A stretch of 7,696 nt of DNA from Actinomycetes bacterium (GTDB taxonomy: Bacteria; Actinomycetota; Actinomycetes; Actinomycetales; Cellulomonadaceae), in contig JAEXEM010000361.1 in assembly GCA_023401045.1 (NCBI GenBank), forward strand, positions 1-7,696, given 5' to 3'. The position numbers were made by a program, and so were the translations under genes. This document shows positions 1 to 5,609 of the stretch, piece by piece (the stretch's first letter is position 1; each line of letters begins with the position of its first letter). The notes beneath the pieces were generated by a model. It saw only the letters and a list, made by a program, of their open reading frames with translations. It was not told the origin of the DNA and did not search any database.

Positions 1-1288
1 CGGGGGGCCGCAGCTTGGCGGCTATGCGGTACGGCAGCGCCGAGCCCATCGAGGCGAGCGTGCTCGACAGGTGCGCCGGCACCCCGGCGGGCAGCCGCAG
101 GTGGCGGGCGTACCAGTACGTCACCGACCCGACGTCGACGCTCACCTGCGCGTCGACGGGCAGGTGGGCGGACAGCGCGTGGACGACGAGCTGGGGGTTG
201 AGCGGCTCGGCCGGTGCGGCGACGCGCTCCTCCGCGATGCGGTGCCAGGCGGCGACGGCGTCGCGCACCTCGTCGCGCCACGGCCTGGAGCGCTGCCGCA
301 GCCGGGGGAGCAGCGTGTCGAGGGTGGCGGCGGCGTCGCCGGCGAGCGGCGCCTCGACGGGGTACTTCGCACCGAGGTTCCGGGCGGCGATGTCGACCTG
401 CACCGTCCGGGCATGGCCGAGCGGCGGGTAGAACTCCGTCCACGGGTCGTTCGAGCCGACGATGAGGAGGGTGTCGCACCCGGCGAGCAGGTCGGCCGAC
501 GCGGTGGTCCCGAGGTGCCCGAGCACCCCGGCGTGCACCGGCAGCCCCTCGTCGAAGAACGGCTTGCCGAGCAGGGACGTGACGAGCCCCGCCCCGAGCC
601 GCTCGACGACCTCGAGCACCTGCCGCGTCGCACCGCCGGCACCCCGCCCGGCGAGCACGACGACCCGCTCACCCTCGGACAGCACGCGGGCCGCCCGGTC
701 GAGGTCCTCCTCGGACGGCACCCCGACGCTGCGCGACACCGCGGGGGACGTGCGCACGACGCCGTGCGCCTGCTCGGGCTCGGCGGCGACGGCCTGCTGC
801 ACGTCGTGCGGCACGATGACGCACGTCGGGCTCGACGTCGCGATCGCCGTCCGGAGCGCGTCGTCGAGGACCGCCGGGAGCTGCTCGGGCGTCGTCACCG
901 TCTGGACGTACTGCCCGCAGACGTCCTTGAGCAGCACCGGCAGGTCGACCTCCTGGAGGTAGCCGGTGCCGAGCGCGGTCGTCGACACCTGCCCGACGAT
1001 CGCGACGACGGGCGTCCGGTCGAGCTTGGCGTCGTACAGGCCGGTGAGCAGGTGGATCGCGCCCGGCCCCTGCGTCGCCAGGCACACCCCGACCCCGCCG
1101 GAGTACTTGGCGTGCCCCGTCGCCATGAACGCCGCCATCTCCTCGTGGCGCGCGGTGACGAGCTCGACGGTCCCGGCCCGGGCGATCGCCGCGAGCAGCG
1201 GGTCGATGCCGTCGCCCGCGTACCCGAAGACGCGCTCGACGCCCCAGTCGTCGAGCCGCTGCACGATCCCGTCCGCCACCGTCGCCAT
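1..1288 (-). CDS. Thiamine pyrophosphate-dependent enzyme, pyruvate oxidase/YdaP-like (5' part, truncated by window edge)
   Basis: This reading frame stays open from an ATG at 1288 to the left edge, giving 429 residues of a family usually near 600. Visible are the N-terminal TPP-binding (PYR) domain, about residues 1-165, with RHEE at 47-50 (E49 is the expected cofactor-activating glutamate) and the motif [20 protein letters not shown] at 69-88. A central domain follows at about 190-345 ([15 protein letters not shown], then [13 protein letters not shown]), and then the start of the C-terminal TPP domain ([36 protein letters not shown]). The GDG...N cofactor/metal motif must lie beyond the window. 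Family members decarboxylate pyruvate or related 2-oxo acids with TPP and often FAD; the exact substrate cannot be read here. The start is supported by GAGAGG at 1303-1298, 9 bases upstream. It is divergent from the YnfA-family gene. The YdaP/PoxB-like class is preferred over biosynthetic acetolactate synthase because of the [17 protein letters not shown] block. Confidence 0.9.
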   Translation of the reverse strand, partial: MATVADGIVQRLDDWGVERVFGYAGDGIDPLLAAIARAGTVELVTARHEEMAAFMATGHAKYSGGVGVCLATQGPGAIHLLTGLYDAKLDRTPVVAIVGQVSTTALGTGYLQEVDLPVLLKDVCGQYVQTVTTPEQLPAVLDDALRTAIATSSPTCVIVPHDVQQAVAAEPEQAHGVVRTSPAVSRSVGVPSEEDLDRAARVLSEGERVVVLAGRGAGGATRQVLEVVERLGAGLVTSLLGKPFFDEGLPVHAGVLGHLGTTASADLLAGCDTLLIVGSNDPWTEFYPPLGHARTVQVDIAARNLGAKYPVEAPLAGDAAATLDTLLPRLRQRSRPWRDEVRDAVAAWHRIAEERVAAPAEPLNPQLVVHALSAHLPVDAQVSVDVGSVTYWYARHLRLPAGVPAHLSSTLASMGSALPYRIAAKLRPP

Positions 1289-1297
1289 CGCCGTGCA

Positions 1298-1303
1298 CCT
1301 CTC
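1298..1303 (-). promoter_or_regulatory. Ribosome binding site of the TPP enzyme gene
   Basis: On the minus strand GAGAGG lies 9 bases before the ATG at 1288. It fixes that start, and the family's conserved N-terminus begins a few residues later. Confidence 0.55.
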
Positions 1304-1361
1304 GTCGCCGTGCGTGCCACGTCCCCGTCGATCGTGGGCGCCGCGCCGCGCCGGCGCATCC

Positions 1362-1390
1362 GGGACGGTCGCCGCCCGCCCCGGCACACT
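1362..1390 (+). promoter_or_regulatory. Possible promoter giving a leaderless ynfA transcript
   Basis: GGGACG (1362-1367), a 17-base spacer and CACACT (1385-1390) resemble weak -35 and -10 boxes, and the -10 lies 6 bases before the ATG. Transcription would start at about the initiation codon, which would fit the absence of a Shine-Dalgarno sequence. The -35 matches only three of six consensus bases and the -10 lacks its first T, so this is tentative. The 108-bp divergent spacer (1289-1396) shows no other clear promoter, only a 6-bp inverted repeat (1338-1343/1352-1357) within a GC-rich run. Confidence 0.25.
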
Positions 1391-1396
1391 GCGCCC

Positions 1397-1732
1397 ATGA
1401 CGATCGCGCGCTCCCTGCTGCTCTTCGCGCTCGCCGCCCTCGCCGAGATCGGCGGTGCGTGGCTCGTCTGGCAGGGCGTGCGCGAGCACCGGGGGCTGCT
1501 GTGGGTCGGGGCGGGCGTCGTCGCCCTCGGGCTCTACGGGTTCGTCGCGACGCTGCAGCCCGATGCCAACTTCGGTCGCATCCTTGCCGCGTACGGCGGG
1601 GTGTTTGTCGCCGGGTCGCTCGCGTGGGGGATGGTCGTCGACAAGTTCCGCCCGGACCGGTGGGATGTCGTCGGTGCGGCGATCTGCCTCGTCGGGGTGG
1701 CCGTCATCATGTACGCCCCGCGCAGCGGCTGA
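1397..1732 (+). CDS. ynfA: YnfA family (UPF0060) small membrane protein
   Basis: The protein has 111 residues, the usual size of this family (about 108-112). Four hydrophobic helices are visible at about 3-23, 34-52, 63-81 and 90-107. The family hallmarks are present: [12 protein letters not shown] at 16-27, [18 protein letters not shown] at 53-70, RPDRWD at 85-90 and VIMYAPR at 103-109. The family has a small-multidrug-resistance-like fold in the inner membrane. Efflux of toxic compounds has been proposed for some members, but the substrate here is unknown. The ATG is chosen because the conserved N-terminal helix starts directly there; the frame stays open far upstream, but that part runs antisense to the TPP enzyme gene and is not coding. 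There is no Shine-Dalgarno sequence before the ATG, so translation may be leaderless. The gene stands alone on the plus strand, divergent from the TPP enzyme gene. Confidence 0.9.
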   Translation: MTIARSLLLFALAALAEIGGAWLVWQGVREHRGLLWVGAGVVALGLYGFVATLQPDANFGRILAAYGGVFVAGSLAWGMVVDKFRPDRWDVVGAAICLVGVAVIMYAPRSG

Positions 1733-1769
1733 CCGGTGCCCGGCCGGTTGCGGGGCTCGGTCCGCCGTC

Positions 1770-1784
1770 GGAGGCTGGCCCTCC
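1770..1784 (+). terminator. Small hairpin after ynfA, possible weak terminator
   Basis: GGAGG (1770-1774) and CCTCC (1780-1784) form a 5-bp stem with a 5-base loop, 38 bases after the ynfA stop. It sits inside a wider 8-bp inverted repeat, GTGCCCGG (1736-1743) with CCGGGCAC (1786-1793). There is no T run. It could end ynfA transcription or simply be chance in GC-rich DNA. Confidence 0.25.
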
Positions 1785-1790
1785 ACCGGG

Positions 1791-1808
1791 CACGACGAGC
1801 ACGACGAG
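1791..1808 (+). repeat. Tandem 9-bp direct repeat (two copies)
   Basis: CACGACGAG occurs twice back to back at 1791-1799 and 1800-1808. The second copy runs into the ribosome binding site of the acidic small protein. Two perfect copies of 9 bp are visible; function unknown, and chance is possible. Confidence 0.5.
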
Positions 1809-1812
1809 GAGG
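1807..1812 (+). promoter_or_regulatory. Strong ribosome binding site of the small acidic protein
   Basis: AGGAGG lies 6 bases before the ATG at 1819. This near-consensus site at ideal spacing is the main evidence that the 47-codon frame is a real gene. Confidence 0.75.
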
Positions 1813-1818
1813 TCACCC

Positions 1819-1962
1819 ATGAGCGAGACCGACGACGGCCGTGAGGACGGCGGCACCACCGCCGACGAGCTCTCCGACGAGGGCGTGGGCGGGACGCACA
1901 CCGACGAGCCGAGCACGTTCGAGCCCGAGGAGGACCCGGAGGCCACCGAGCCGACGGACTGA
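1819..1962 (+). CDS. Small, highly acidic hypothetical protein (47 aa)
   Basis: I do not recognise this protein. It has 47 residues, of which 18 are Asp or Glu, with one Arg, one His and no Lys, Cys or Trp. It is rich in Gly, Thr and Pro (for example DEPSTFEPEEDPEATEPTD at the C-terminus) and should be disordered and strongly anionic. It has no signal peptide and no membrane segment. It is kept as a real gene because of the ideal AGGAGG site 6 bases upstream and the stable hairpin 18 bases after its stop. It lies between the YnfA gene and the phosphoesterase-polymerase gene on the same strand, but the hairpin suggests its own transcript. Short acidic proteins can mimic DNA or bind basic partners, but nothing here shows that function. 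Confidence 0.7.
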   Translation: MSETDDGREDGGTTADELSDEGVGGTHTDEPSTFEPEEDPEATEPTD

Positions 1963-1980
1963 CCGGGTCGACCCGTACCC

Positions 1981-2010
1981 GCCCGCGGCCGGGGCCACCC
2001 GGCCGCGGGC
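1981..2010 (+). terminator. 13-bp GC hairpin, likely factor-independent terminator
   Basis: Bases 1981-1993 (GCCCGCGGCCGGG) pair perfectly with 1998-2010 (CCCGGCCGCGGGC) around the 4-base loop GCCA. It starts 18 bases after the stop of the 47-residue protein. No T tract follows, as is common for hairpin terminators in high-GC actinobacteria. Because the ribosome binding site of the next gene begins only 8 bases later, the hairpin could also act as a leader structure limiting expression of the phosphoesterase-polymerase gene. Confidence 0.7.
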
Positions 2011-2018
2011 CGTCCCCC

Positions 2019-2025
2019 GAGGAGG
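2019..2025 (+). promoter_or_regulatory. Ribosome binding site that points to a start upstream of the ATG at 2103
   Basis: GAGGAGG at 2019-2025 is the only strong Shine-Dalgarno sequence before the phosphoesterase-polymerase gene. It is 77 bases from the ATG at 2103, too far to serve it, but lies 5 bases before an in-frame ACG at 2031. No ATG, GTG, TTG or CTG lies in frame between this site and 2103. Confidence 0.6.
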
Positions 2026-2102
2026 ACGCCACGGCCAGGCGCACGCGTGAGGCCACGCAGGAGACCACGCAGGACAGCAGGGCGCTCGCGGACTACCGGT
2101 CG

Positions 2103-3674
2103 ATGCGCGACTTCACGCGCACCCCCGAGCCGGCGGGTGCTCCCGCGGTGCCCACGGCCGACGGTGGGCCGCGGCGCTTCGTCGTGCAGCGGCACCGCGC
2201 GCGCCGGCTGCACTACGACGTCCGCTTCGAGATCGACGGCGTCCTCGTCTCCTGGGCCGTGCCGCGCGGGCCGACGCTCGACCCGGACAAGCGGCGGATG
2301 GCCGTCCACGTCGAGGACCACCCGCTGGAGTACGAGGACTTCGAGGGCGTCATCCCGCACGGCCAGTACGGCGGCGGGGACGTCATCGTGTGGGACCGCG
2401 GCACGTGGCAGCCGTACAAGACCGACGACCCGGCCGCCGAGGTGCGCGACGGCACCTTCCACGCCGAGCTGCACGGCGAGCGGCTGCGGGGGAAGTTCGT
2501 CCTCGTGCGTCGCCAGACGTCGGACGACGGCAAGGAGCAGTGGCTCATGCTCCACAAGCACGACGAGCACGCGGTCGCCGGCTGGGACGCCGAGGACCAC
2601 CCGACCTCGGTGCTCTCCGGCCGGACGAACGACGAGGTCGCCGCCGCACCCGACCGGATCTGGCGGTCCGGCGCCCCGGCGGCGCAGGCGTCGGTCGAGG
2701 TGCACCCGGCCGTGCCGGACGTCCCCGCCCCGACCGACGACGAGCTCGCCGCCCTCGACGAGCTCGGCGCCGGCGGCACGTGGGAGGTCTTCGGCCGCCG
2801 GCTCAAGGTGACGAACCTCGACAAGGTGCTGTTCGACGGCCGCGACGGCGAGGCCCCGGTGACGAAGCGCGAGCTGCTGCGGTACGCCGCGCGCATCGCG
2901 CCCGTCGCCGTCCCGTACCTCGCGGGGCGCGCGCTCAACATGCACCGCTTCCCGCAAGGGGCCGCCAGCAAGGGCTTCTGGCACAAGCAGCTCCCCGACC
3001 ACGCACCGGACTGGGTGCCGCGCTGGCAGAACCCCGACGCCGACCCGGGGGAGACGACGACGTACCTCGTCGTCGACGAGCCCGCGGCGCTCGTGTGGGC
3101 CGCGAACTTCGGTGCCCTCGAGTGGCACGCGTGGACGTCCCGGACGAGCGCCCCCGACCTGCCGACGTACGCCCTCGTCGACCTCGACCCCGGCCCGTCG
3201 ACGGCCTGGGAGGACGTCGTCCTCCTCGCCCGCCTGCACCGCGACGCGTTCGAGCACCTCGGGGTGCGTGCTTACCCCAAGCTCACCGGCCGGCGCGGCA
3301 TCCAGATCTGGGTGCCCATCGCCATCGGCCCCGGGTTCGACGAGACCCGGGCGTGGGTCGAGAAGCTGTCGCGCACCGTCGGCAAGGTCGTGCCCGACCT
3401 CGTCAGCTGGCGCTGGGAGGTGCGTGAGCGTGGCGGCCAGGCCCGGCTCGACTACACGCAGAACGCGGTGAACAAGACGCTCGTCGCGCCCTACAGCCCG
3501 CGCGCGGCCGCCGGTGCCCCGGTCTCGGCGCCGATCACGTGGGACGAGCTCGACGCACCGTGGCTCGCCCCCGGCGCGTTCACCGTGCGGACCGTCCTCG
3601 ACCGGGTCGCCGAGCGGGGCGACCCGTTCCGTGGCGTCCTCGCCGGCGACCAGGTGCTGCCGCCGCTGCAGTGA
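2103..3674 (+). CDS. LigD-like DNA repair protein: 3'-phosphoesterase plus primase-polymerase domains, no ligase domain
   Basis: The product has 523 residues from the ATG. Residues about 3-175 are a LigD 3'-phosphoesterase domain. Its expected metal and catalytic residues are present: H31, H37, D39, R41, E71 and H73 (HYDVR, EDHPLEY), with a constant offset of 11 from the Pseudomonas LigD numbering I recall. It ends in the usual SVLSGRT block. Residues about 228-520 are a LigD-type primase-polymerase domain: the metal-binding pair D360/D362 in VDLDPG, a probable third carboxylate D450 in RLDYTQN, and WHAW at 341-344. No ligase KxDG motif exists. Such domains trim 3' ends and add nucleotides, often ribonucleotides, during nonhomologous end joining or gap repair. 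Mycobacterial LigD is polymerase-phosphoesterase-ligase; here the order is reversed and the ligase is absent. The conserved block LADYRSMRDFTRTPEPAG begins before this ATG, so the start may be the ACG at 2031 (24 residues more). The gene converges on surE. Confidence 0.9.
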   Translation: MRDFTRTPEPAGAPAVPTADGGPRRFVVQRHRARRLHYDVRFEIDGVLVSWAVPRGPTLDPDKRRMAVHVEDHPLEYEDFEGVIPHGQYGGGDVIVWDRGTWQPYKTDDPAAEVRDGTFHAELHGERLRGKFVLVRRQTSDDGKEQWLMLHKHDEHAVAGWDAEDHPTSVLSGRTNDEVAAAPDRIWRSGAPAAQASVEVHPAVPDVPAPTDDELAALDELGAGGTWEVFGRRLKVTNLDKVLFDGRDGEAPVTKRELLRYAARIAPVAVPYLAGRALNMHRFPQGAASKGFWHKQLPDHAPDWVPRWQNPDADPGETTTYLVVDEPAALVWAANFGALEWHAWTSRTSAPDLPTYALVDLDPGPSTAWEDVVLLARLHRDAFEHLGVRAYPKLTGRRGIQIWVPIAIGPGFDETRAWVEKLSRTVGKVVPDLVSWRWEVRERGGQARLDYTQNAVNKTLVAPYSPRAAAGAPVSAPITWDELDAPWLAPGAFTVRTVLDRVAERGDPFRGVLAGDQVLPPLQ

Positions 3675-3688
3675 CCGCTACCGGTCGC
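3671..3688. terminator. Possible small bidirectional hairpin at the convergent gene ends
   Basis: Bases 3671-3677 and 3682-3688 form a 7-bp stem with one G-T pair and a CTAC loop. The hairpin covers the TGA of the polymerase gene (3672-3674) and, in its loop, the TAG of surE (3680-3678). It is short, with no T runs, and may be chance. Confidence 0.2.
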
Positions 3689-4517
3689 CCGGGCCGTCGG
3701 AGGGGGCGGCTCCGTCCCACGACGGCAGCGCGACGTCGGTGTCGAAGGCCGGCGACCGCAGGACGGTGAGCGTCGCCCAGCCGTGCGCGAGCAGCACCGC
3801 GTCGGTCCGCGGGCCGCCCTGCGGTGCGGGTGCGTCGGGGTCGATCTCCTCGTCGGGGACGGCGTCCGCCCCCGCGAACGTCTCGACGTCGGCGTACGTC
3901 AGCCGCAGCAGGCCCTCGGTCCGGTCGACCGCCGCCTGCACCGCGCCGAGCCGGGCGAGCGGCGCCGGCCGCAGACCGCGCACCCGGTCGGGCGGCAGGT
4001 CCGGCACGTTGAGGTTGAGCACGCGGTCGGGCAGCGGGTGCTGCTCCGTCCACGCGAGCACCGGCGCGAGCACGGCCCCCGCCGTGCCCCAGTGCTGCGG
4101 GTCGGACGAGGCGAGCGAGACCGCGACGCCCGGGATGGCATGCAGCGCCCCGGCCAGCGCGGCACCGGCCGTCCCCGAGTGCAGGACGAGGTGCCCGGTG
4201 TTCTGCCCGCGGTTGACGCCCGAGAGCACGAGCTCCGGCCGCGGGCCGAAGGCGCCGAACGCCGCGTAGTACGCGATGAGCGCGGGGGAGGCGTGGACCG
4301 CGAACGCCGGTACCTCCGGCGCGACGCCCGGTGGCCGGCGGTCCTCGACCCGCAGCGCGCCGTCGTCCTCCGCCCCGTGCAGCGACGCGCTCGCGCCGGA
4401 GTACTCCCGGGCGGGTGCCGCGACGACGACGTCGTGGCCCCGGGCGCGGGCGGCGTCGACGAGCACCGCCAGGCCGGGGGAGTCGATGCCGTCGTCGTTC
4501 GTCACCAGCACGTGCAC
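3678..4517 (-). CDS. surE: 5'/3'-nucleotidase SurE
   Basis: The product has 279 residues, slightly longer than the usual 245-270. It starts with the SurE signature VLVTNDDGIDSPG (residues 3-15), where D8 and D9 bind the metal. S40 in EYSGASAS and N102 in SGVNRGQNTG are the other expected ligands, and HSGTAGAALAGAL (113-125) is the conserved block after them. SurE enzymes are cytoplasmic, metal-dependent phosphatases that remove phosphate from nucleoside 5'- and 3'-monophosphates and sometimes short polyphosphate. The start is GTG at 4517, with GGAGG 5 bases upstream; a second in-frame GTG at 4511 is too far from that site. The C-terminal 20 or so residues are Pro/Gly/Asp-rich and probably disordered. 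It lies 36 bases behind the PfkB kinase gene, so the two are probably cotranscribed. It converges with the polymerase gene, with 3 bp between stop codons. Confidence 0.95.
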   Translation of the reverse strand: MHVLVTNDDGIDSPGLAVLVDAARARGHDVVVAAPAREYSGASASLHGAEDDGALRVEDRRPPGVAPEVPAFAVHASPALIAYYAAFGAFGPRPELVLSGVNRGQNTGHLVLHSGTAGAALAGALHAIPGVAVSLASSDPQHWGTAGAVLAPVLAWTEQHPLPDRVLNLNVPDLPPDRVRGLRPAPLARLGAVQAAVDRTEGLLRLTYADVETFAGADAVPDEEIDPDAPAPQGGPRTDAVLLAHGWATLTVLRSPAFDTDVALPSWDGAAPSDGPGDR

Positions 4518-4522
4518 GTGGT

Positions 4523-4527
4523 CCTCC
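4523..4527 (-). promoter_or_regulatory. Ribosome binding site of surE
   Basis: On the minus strand GGAGG lies 5 bases before the GTG at 4517. It favours that GTG over the nearby in-frame GTG at 4511. Confidence 0.65.
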
Positions 4528-4553
4528 AGGGGTCGGGGCGGACGGTCGGGGGC

Positions 4554-5567
4554 TCAGCGGGACGTGCGTGCGGCGGCGCGGTGCGGCTCGAGCGAGACCT
4601 CCTCGGCGACCCGCTCGACGTGCTCCCGGCGGCCCGTGCCCAGGCCGTGCCGCGTGACGTTGAGGGCACCGCCGGCCACCCCGAGGCGCACCGCACCCTC
4701 GAGGTCGAGGCCGCGCGCCAGCCCCACCGCGAGGCCGGCGGTCATCGAGTCGCCGGCGCCGCGGTGGTCGACGACCGACAGCTCCGGGCCGCTCGCGGTG
4801 AGGACGTCGGAGGCCGTGACGACGAGCGCCGGCTCGTCCGCACGGGAGACGACGACCGCCTCGAGCCCGTTGCCGAGCAGCGAGCGTGCCCCCTTGAGGA
4901 GCGCGGCCGCCCCCTCGCCGGTCGCGATCCCGGCCTCGACGAGCTCCTCGTGGCTCATCTTCAGCACCGAGCCGCCGGCAGCGGCGAACGCACGCGCCGC
5001 GTCGCCGGACAGGTCCGCGACGACCGGTCGCCCGGCCGCCCGCAGGTCCGCCGCGAGCCGCCCGACGAGGTCGGCCGGGATCGTCGTCGCCGGGTCGGCG
5101 CCGGTGAGGACGACGACGTCCGCCTCGAGGCCCTCGACGAGGACCGTGCCGTAGAGGTCGTCGACCTCGTGCCGGTCGAGCGGGTGCGGCACCGCCGTCG
5201 CGACCTCCTCGCGCTCGCCGTCGCGACGGTCGTGGACGTACCCGCCGGCGCCGGCGGTCCCGAGGGTGCGGCGCACCCGCAGCCCGTCGGACTCGGCGAG
5301 GAACGCCGCGACCGTGCCCGTCTCGCCGCCGAACGGCCCGCACACGACGACCTCGGCGCCGAGCGAGTGGGCCATCCGCGCGACCCACAGCCCCTGCCCG
5401 CCGTGGTGGACGTGCAGCTCGGGCTCGTCGGGCGAGACCCGCCCGGGCTCGATCTCGATGCTCAGCTGCGGTGTGGGCGCGAGCACGCACACGGTCGGGG
5501 ACGCGGCGTCGGACGCGTCGCGGGTGTCGGCGGGGGCGGGGGCGCTGTCGGTGGGCGGCACGCCCAA
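4554..5567 (-). CDS. PfkB-family carbohydrate kinase, atypical 1-phosphofructokinase-like
   Basis: The product has 337 residues from a TTG start. The first 24 residues are Pro/Ala/Asp-rich and probably disordered; the ribokinase-type fold begins at TVCVLAPTPQLSIEIE (25-40). HRGAGDSMTAGLAVGL (268-283) is PfkB signature 2, with the anion hole G270-A271-G272 and catalytic base D273. The first signature reads HHGGQGLWVARM (54-65), where 1-phosphofructokinases have GGKGxNVAR; Lys is replaced by Gln and Asn by Trp. The usual KxNxxE metal/ATP motif reads KMSHEE (203-208), with Ser in place of Asn. The fold and ATP-dependent phosphotransfer are well supported; the substrate is not, and fructose 1-phosphate or tagatose 6-phosphate should not be assumed. 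It lies 42 bases downstream of the response regulator gene and 36 bases upstream of surE. A GTG two codons in (5561) is an alternative start. Confidence 0.87.
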   Translation of the reverse strand: MGVPPTDSAPAPADTRDASDAASPTVCVLAPTPQLSIEIEPGRVSPDEPELHVHHGGQGLWVARMAHSLGAEVVVCGPFGGETGTVAAFLAESDGLRVRRTLGTAGAGGYVHDRRDGEREEVATAVPHPLDRHEVDDLYGTVLVEGLEADVVVLTGADPATTIPADLVGRLAADLRAAGRPVVADLSGDAARAFAAAGGSVLKMSHEELVEAGIATGEGAAALLKGARSLLGNGLEAVVVSRADEPALVVTASDVLTASGPELSVVDHRGAGDSMTAGLAVGLARGLDLEGAVRLGVAGGALNVTRHGLGTGRREHVERVAEEVSLEPHRAAARTSR

Positions 5568-5568
5568 A

Positions 5569-5576
5569 GGATCACC
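5569..5576 (-). promoter_or_regulatory. Possible ribosome binding site of the PfkB kinase gene
   Basis: GGTGATCC (5576-5569, minus strand) matches the downstream half of the extended Shine-Dalgarno sequence GGAGGTGATCC. Aligned that way, the usual GG core lies about 7 bases before the TTG at 5567, which supports TTG over the GTG at 5561. The GGAGG core itself is absent, so the site is moderate at best. Confidence 0.4.
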
Positions 5577-5609
5577 GGAACCGCGCGTCCTCGCAGGTCG
5601 AGCGGGTCC

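Noticed and set aside
669..1298. A 209-codon minus-strand frame over the TPP enzyme N-terminus
   Set aside because: It is out of frame with the conserved RHEE and [13 protein letters not shown] motifs and reads as Arg/Gly-rich shadow.
1338..1357. GC-rich inverted repeat in the divergent spacer as an operator
   Set aside because: Only 6 bp pair, within a run of GCC/GCG repeats where such pairing is expected by chance.
71..1396. Upstream extension of the ynfA frame giving a 553-residue protein
   Set aside because: The part before 1397 is antisense to the TPP enzyme gene and has no domain; only the last 111 residues match a known family, starting at the ATG at 1397.
1707..3257. A 516-codon minus-strand frame over the acidic protein and the phosphoesterase-polymerase gene
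   Set aside because: Its product is Arg/Val/Gly-rich and shows no motif, whereas the plus strand encodes conserved LigD domains over the same bases.
2390..3427. A second plus-strand frame (345 codons) inside the phosphoesterase-polymerase gene
   Set aside because: The Arg/Gly/Pro-rich product is a frame shadow of the real gene; no frameshift is needed because the main frame carries all motifs.
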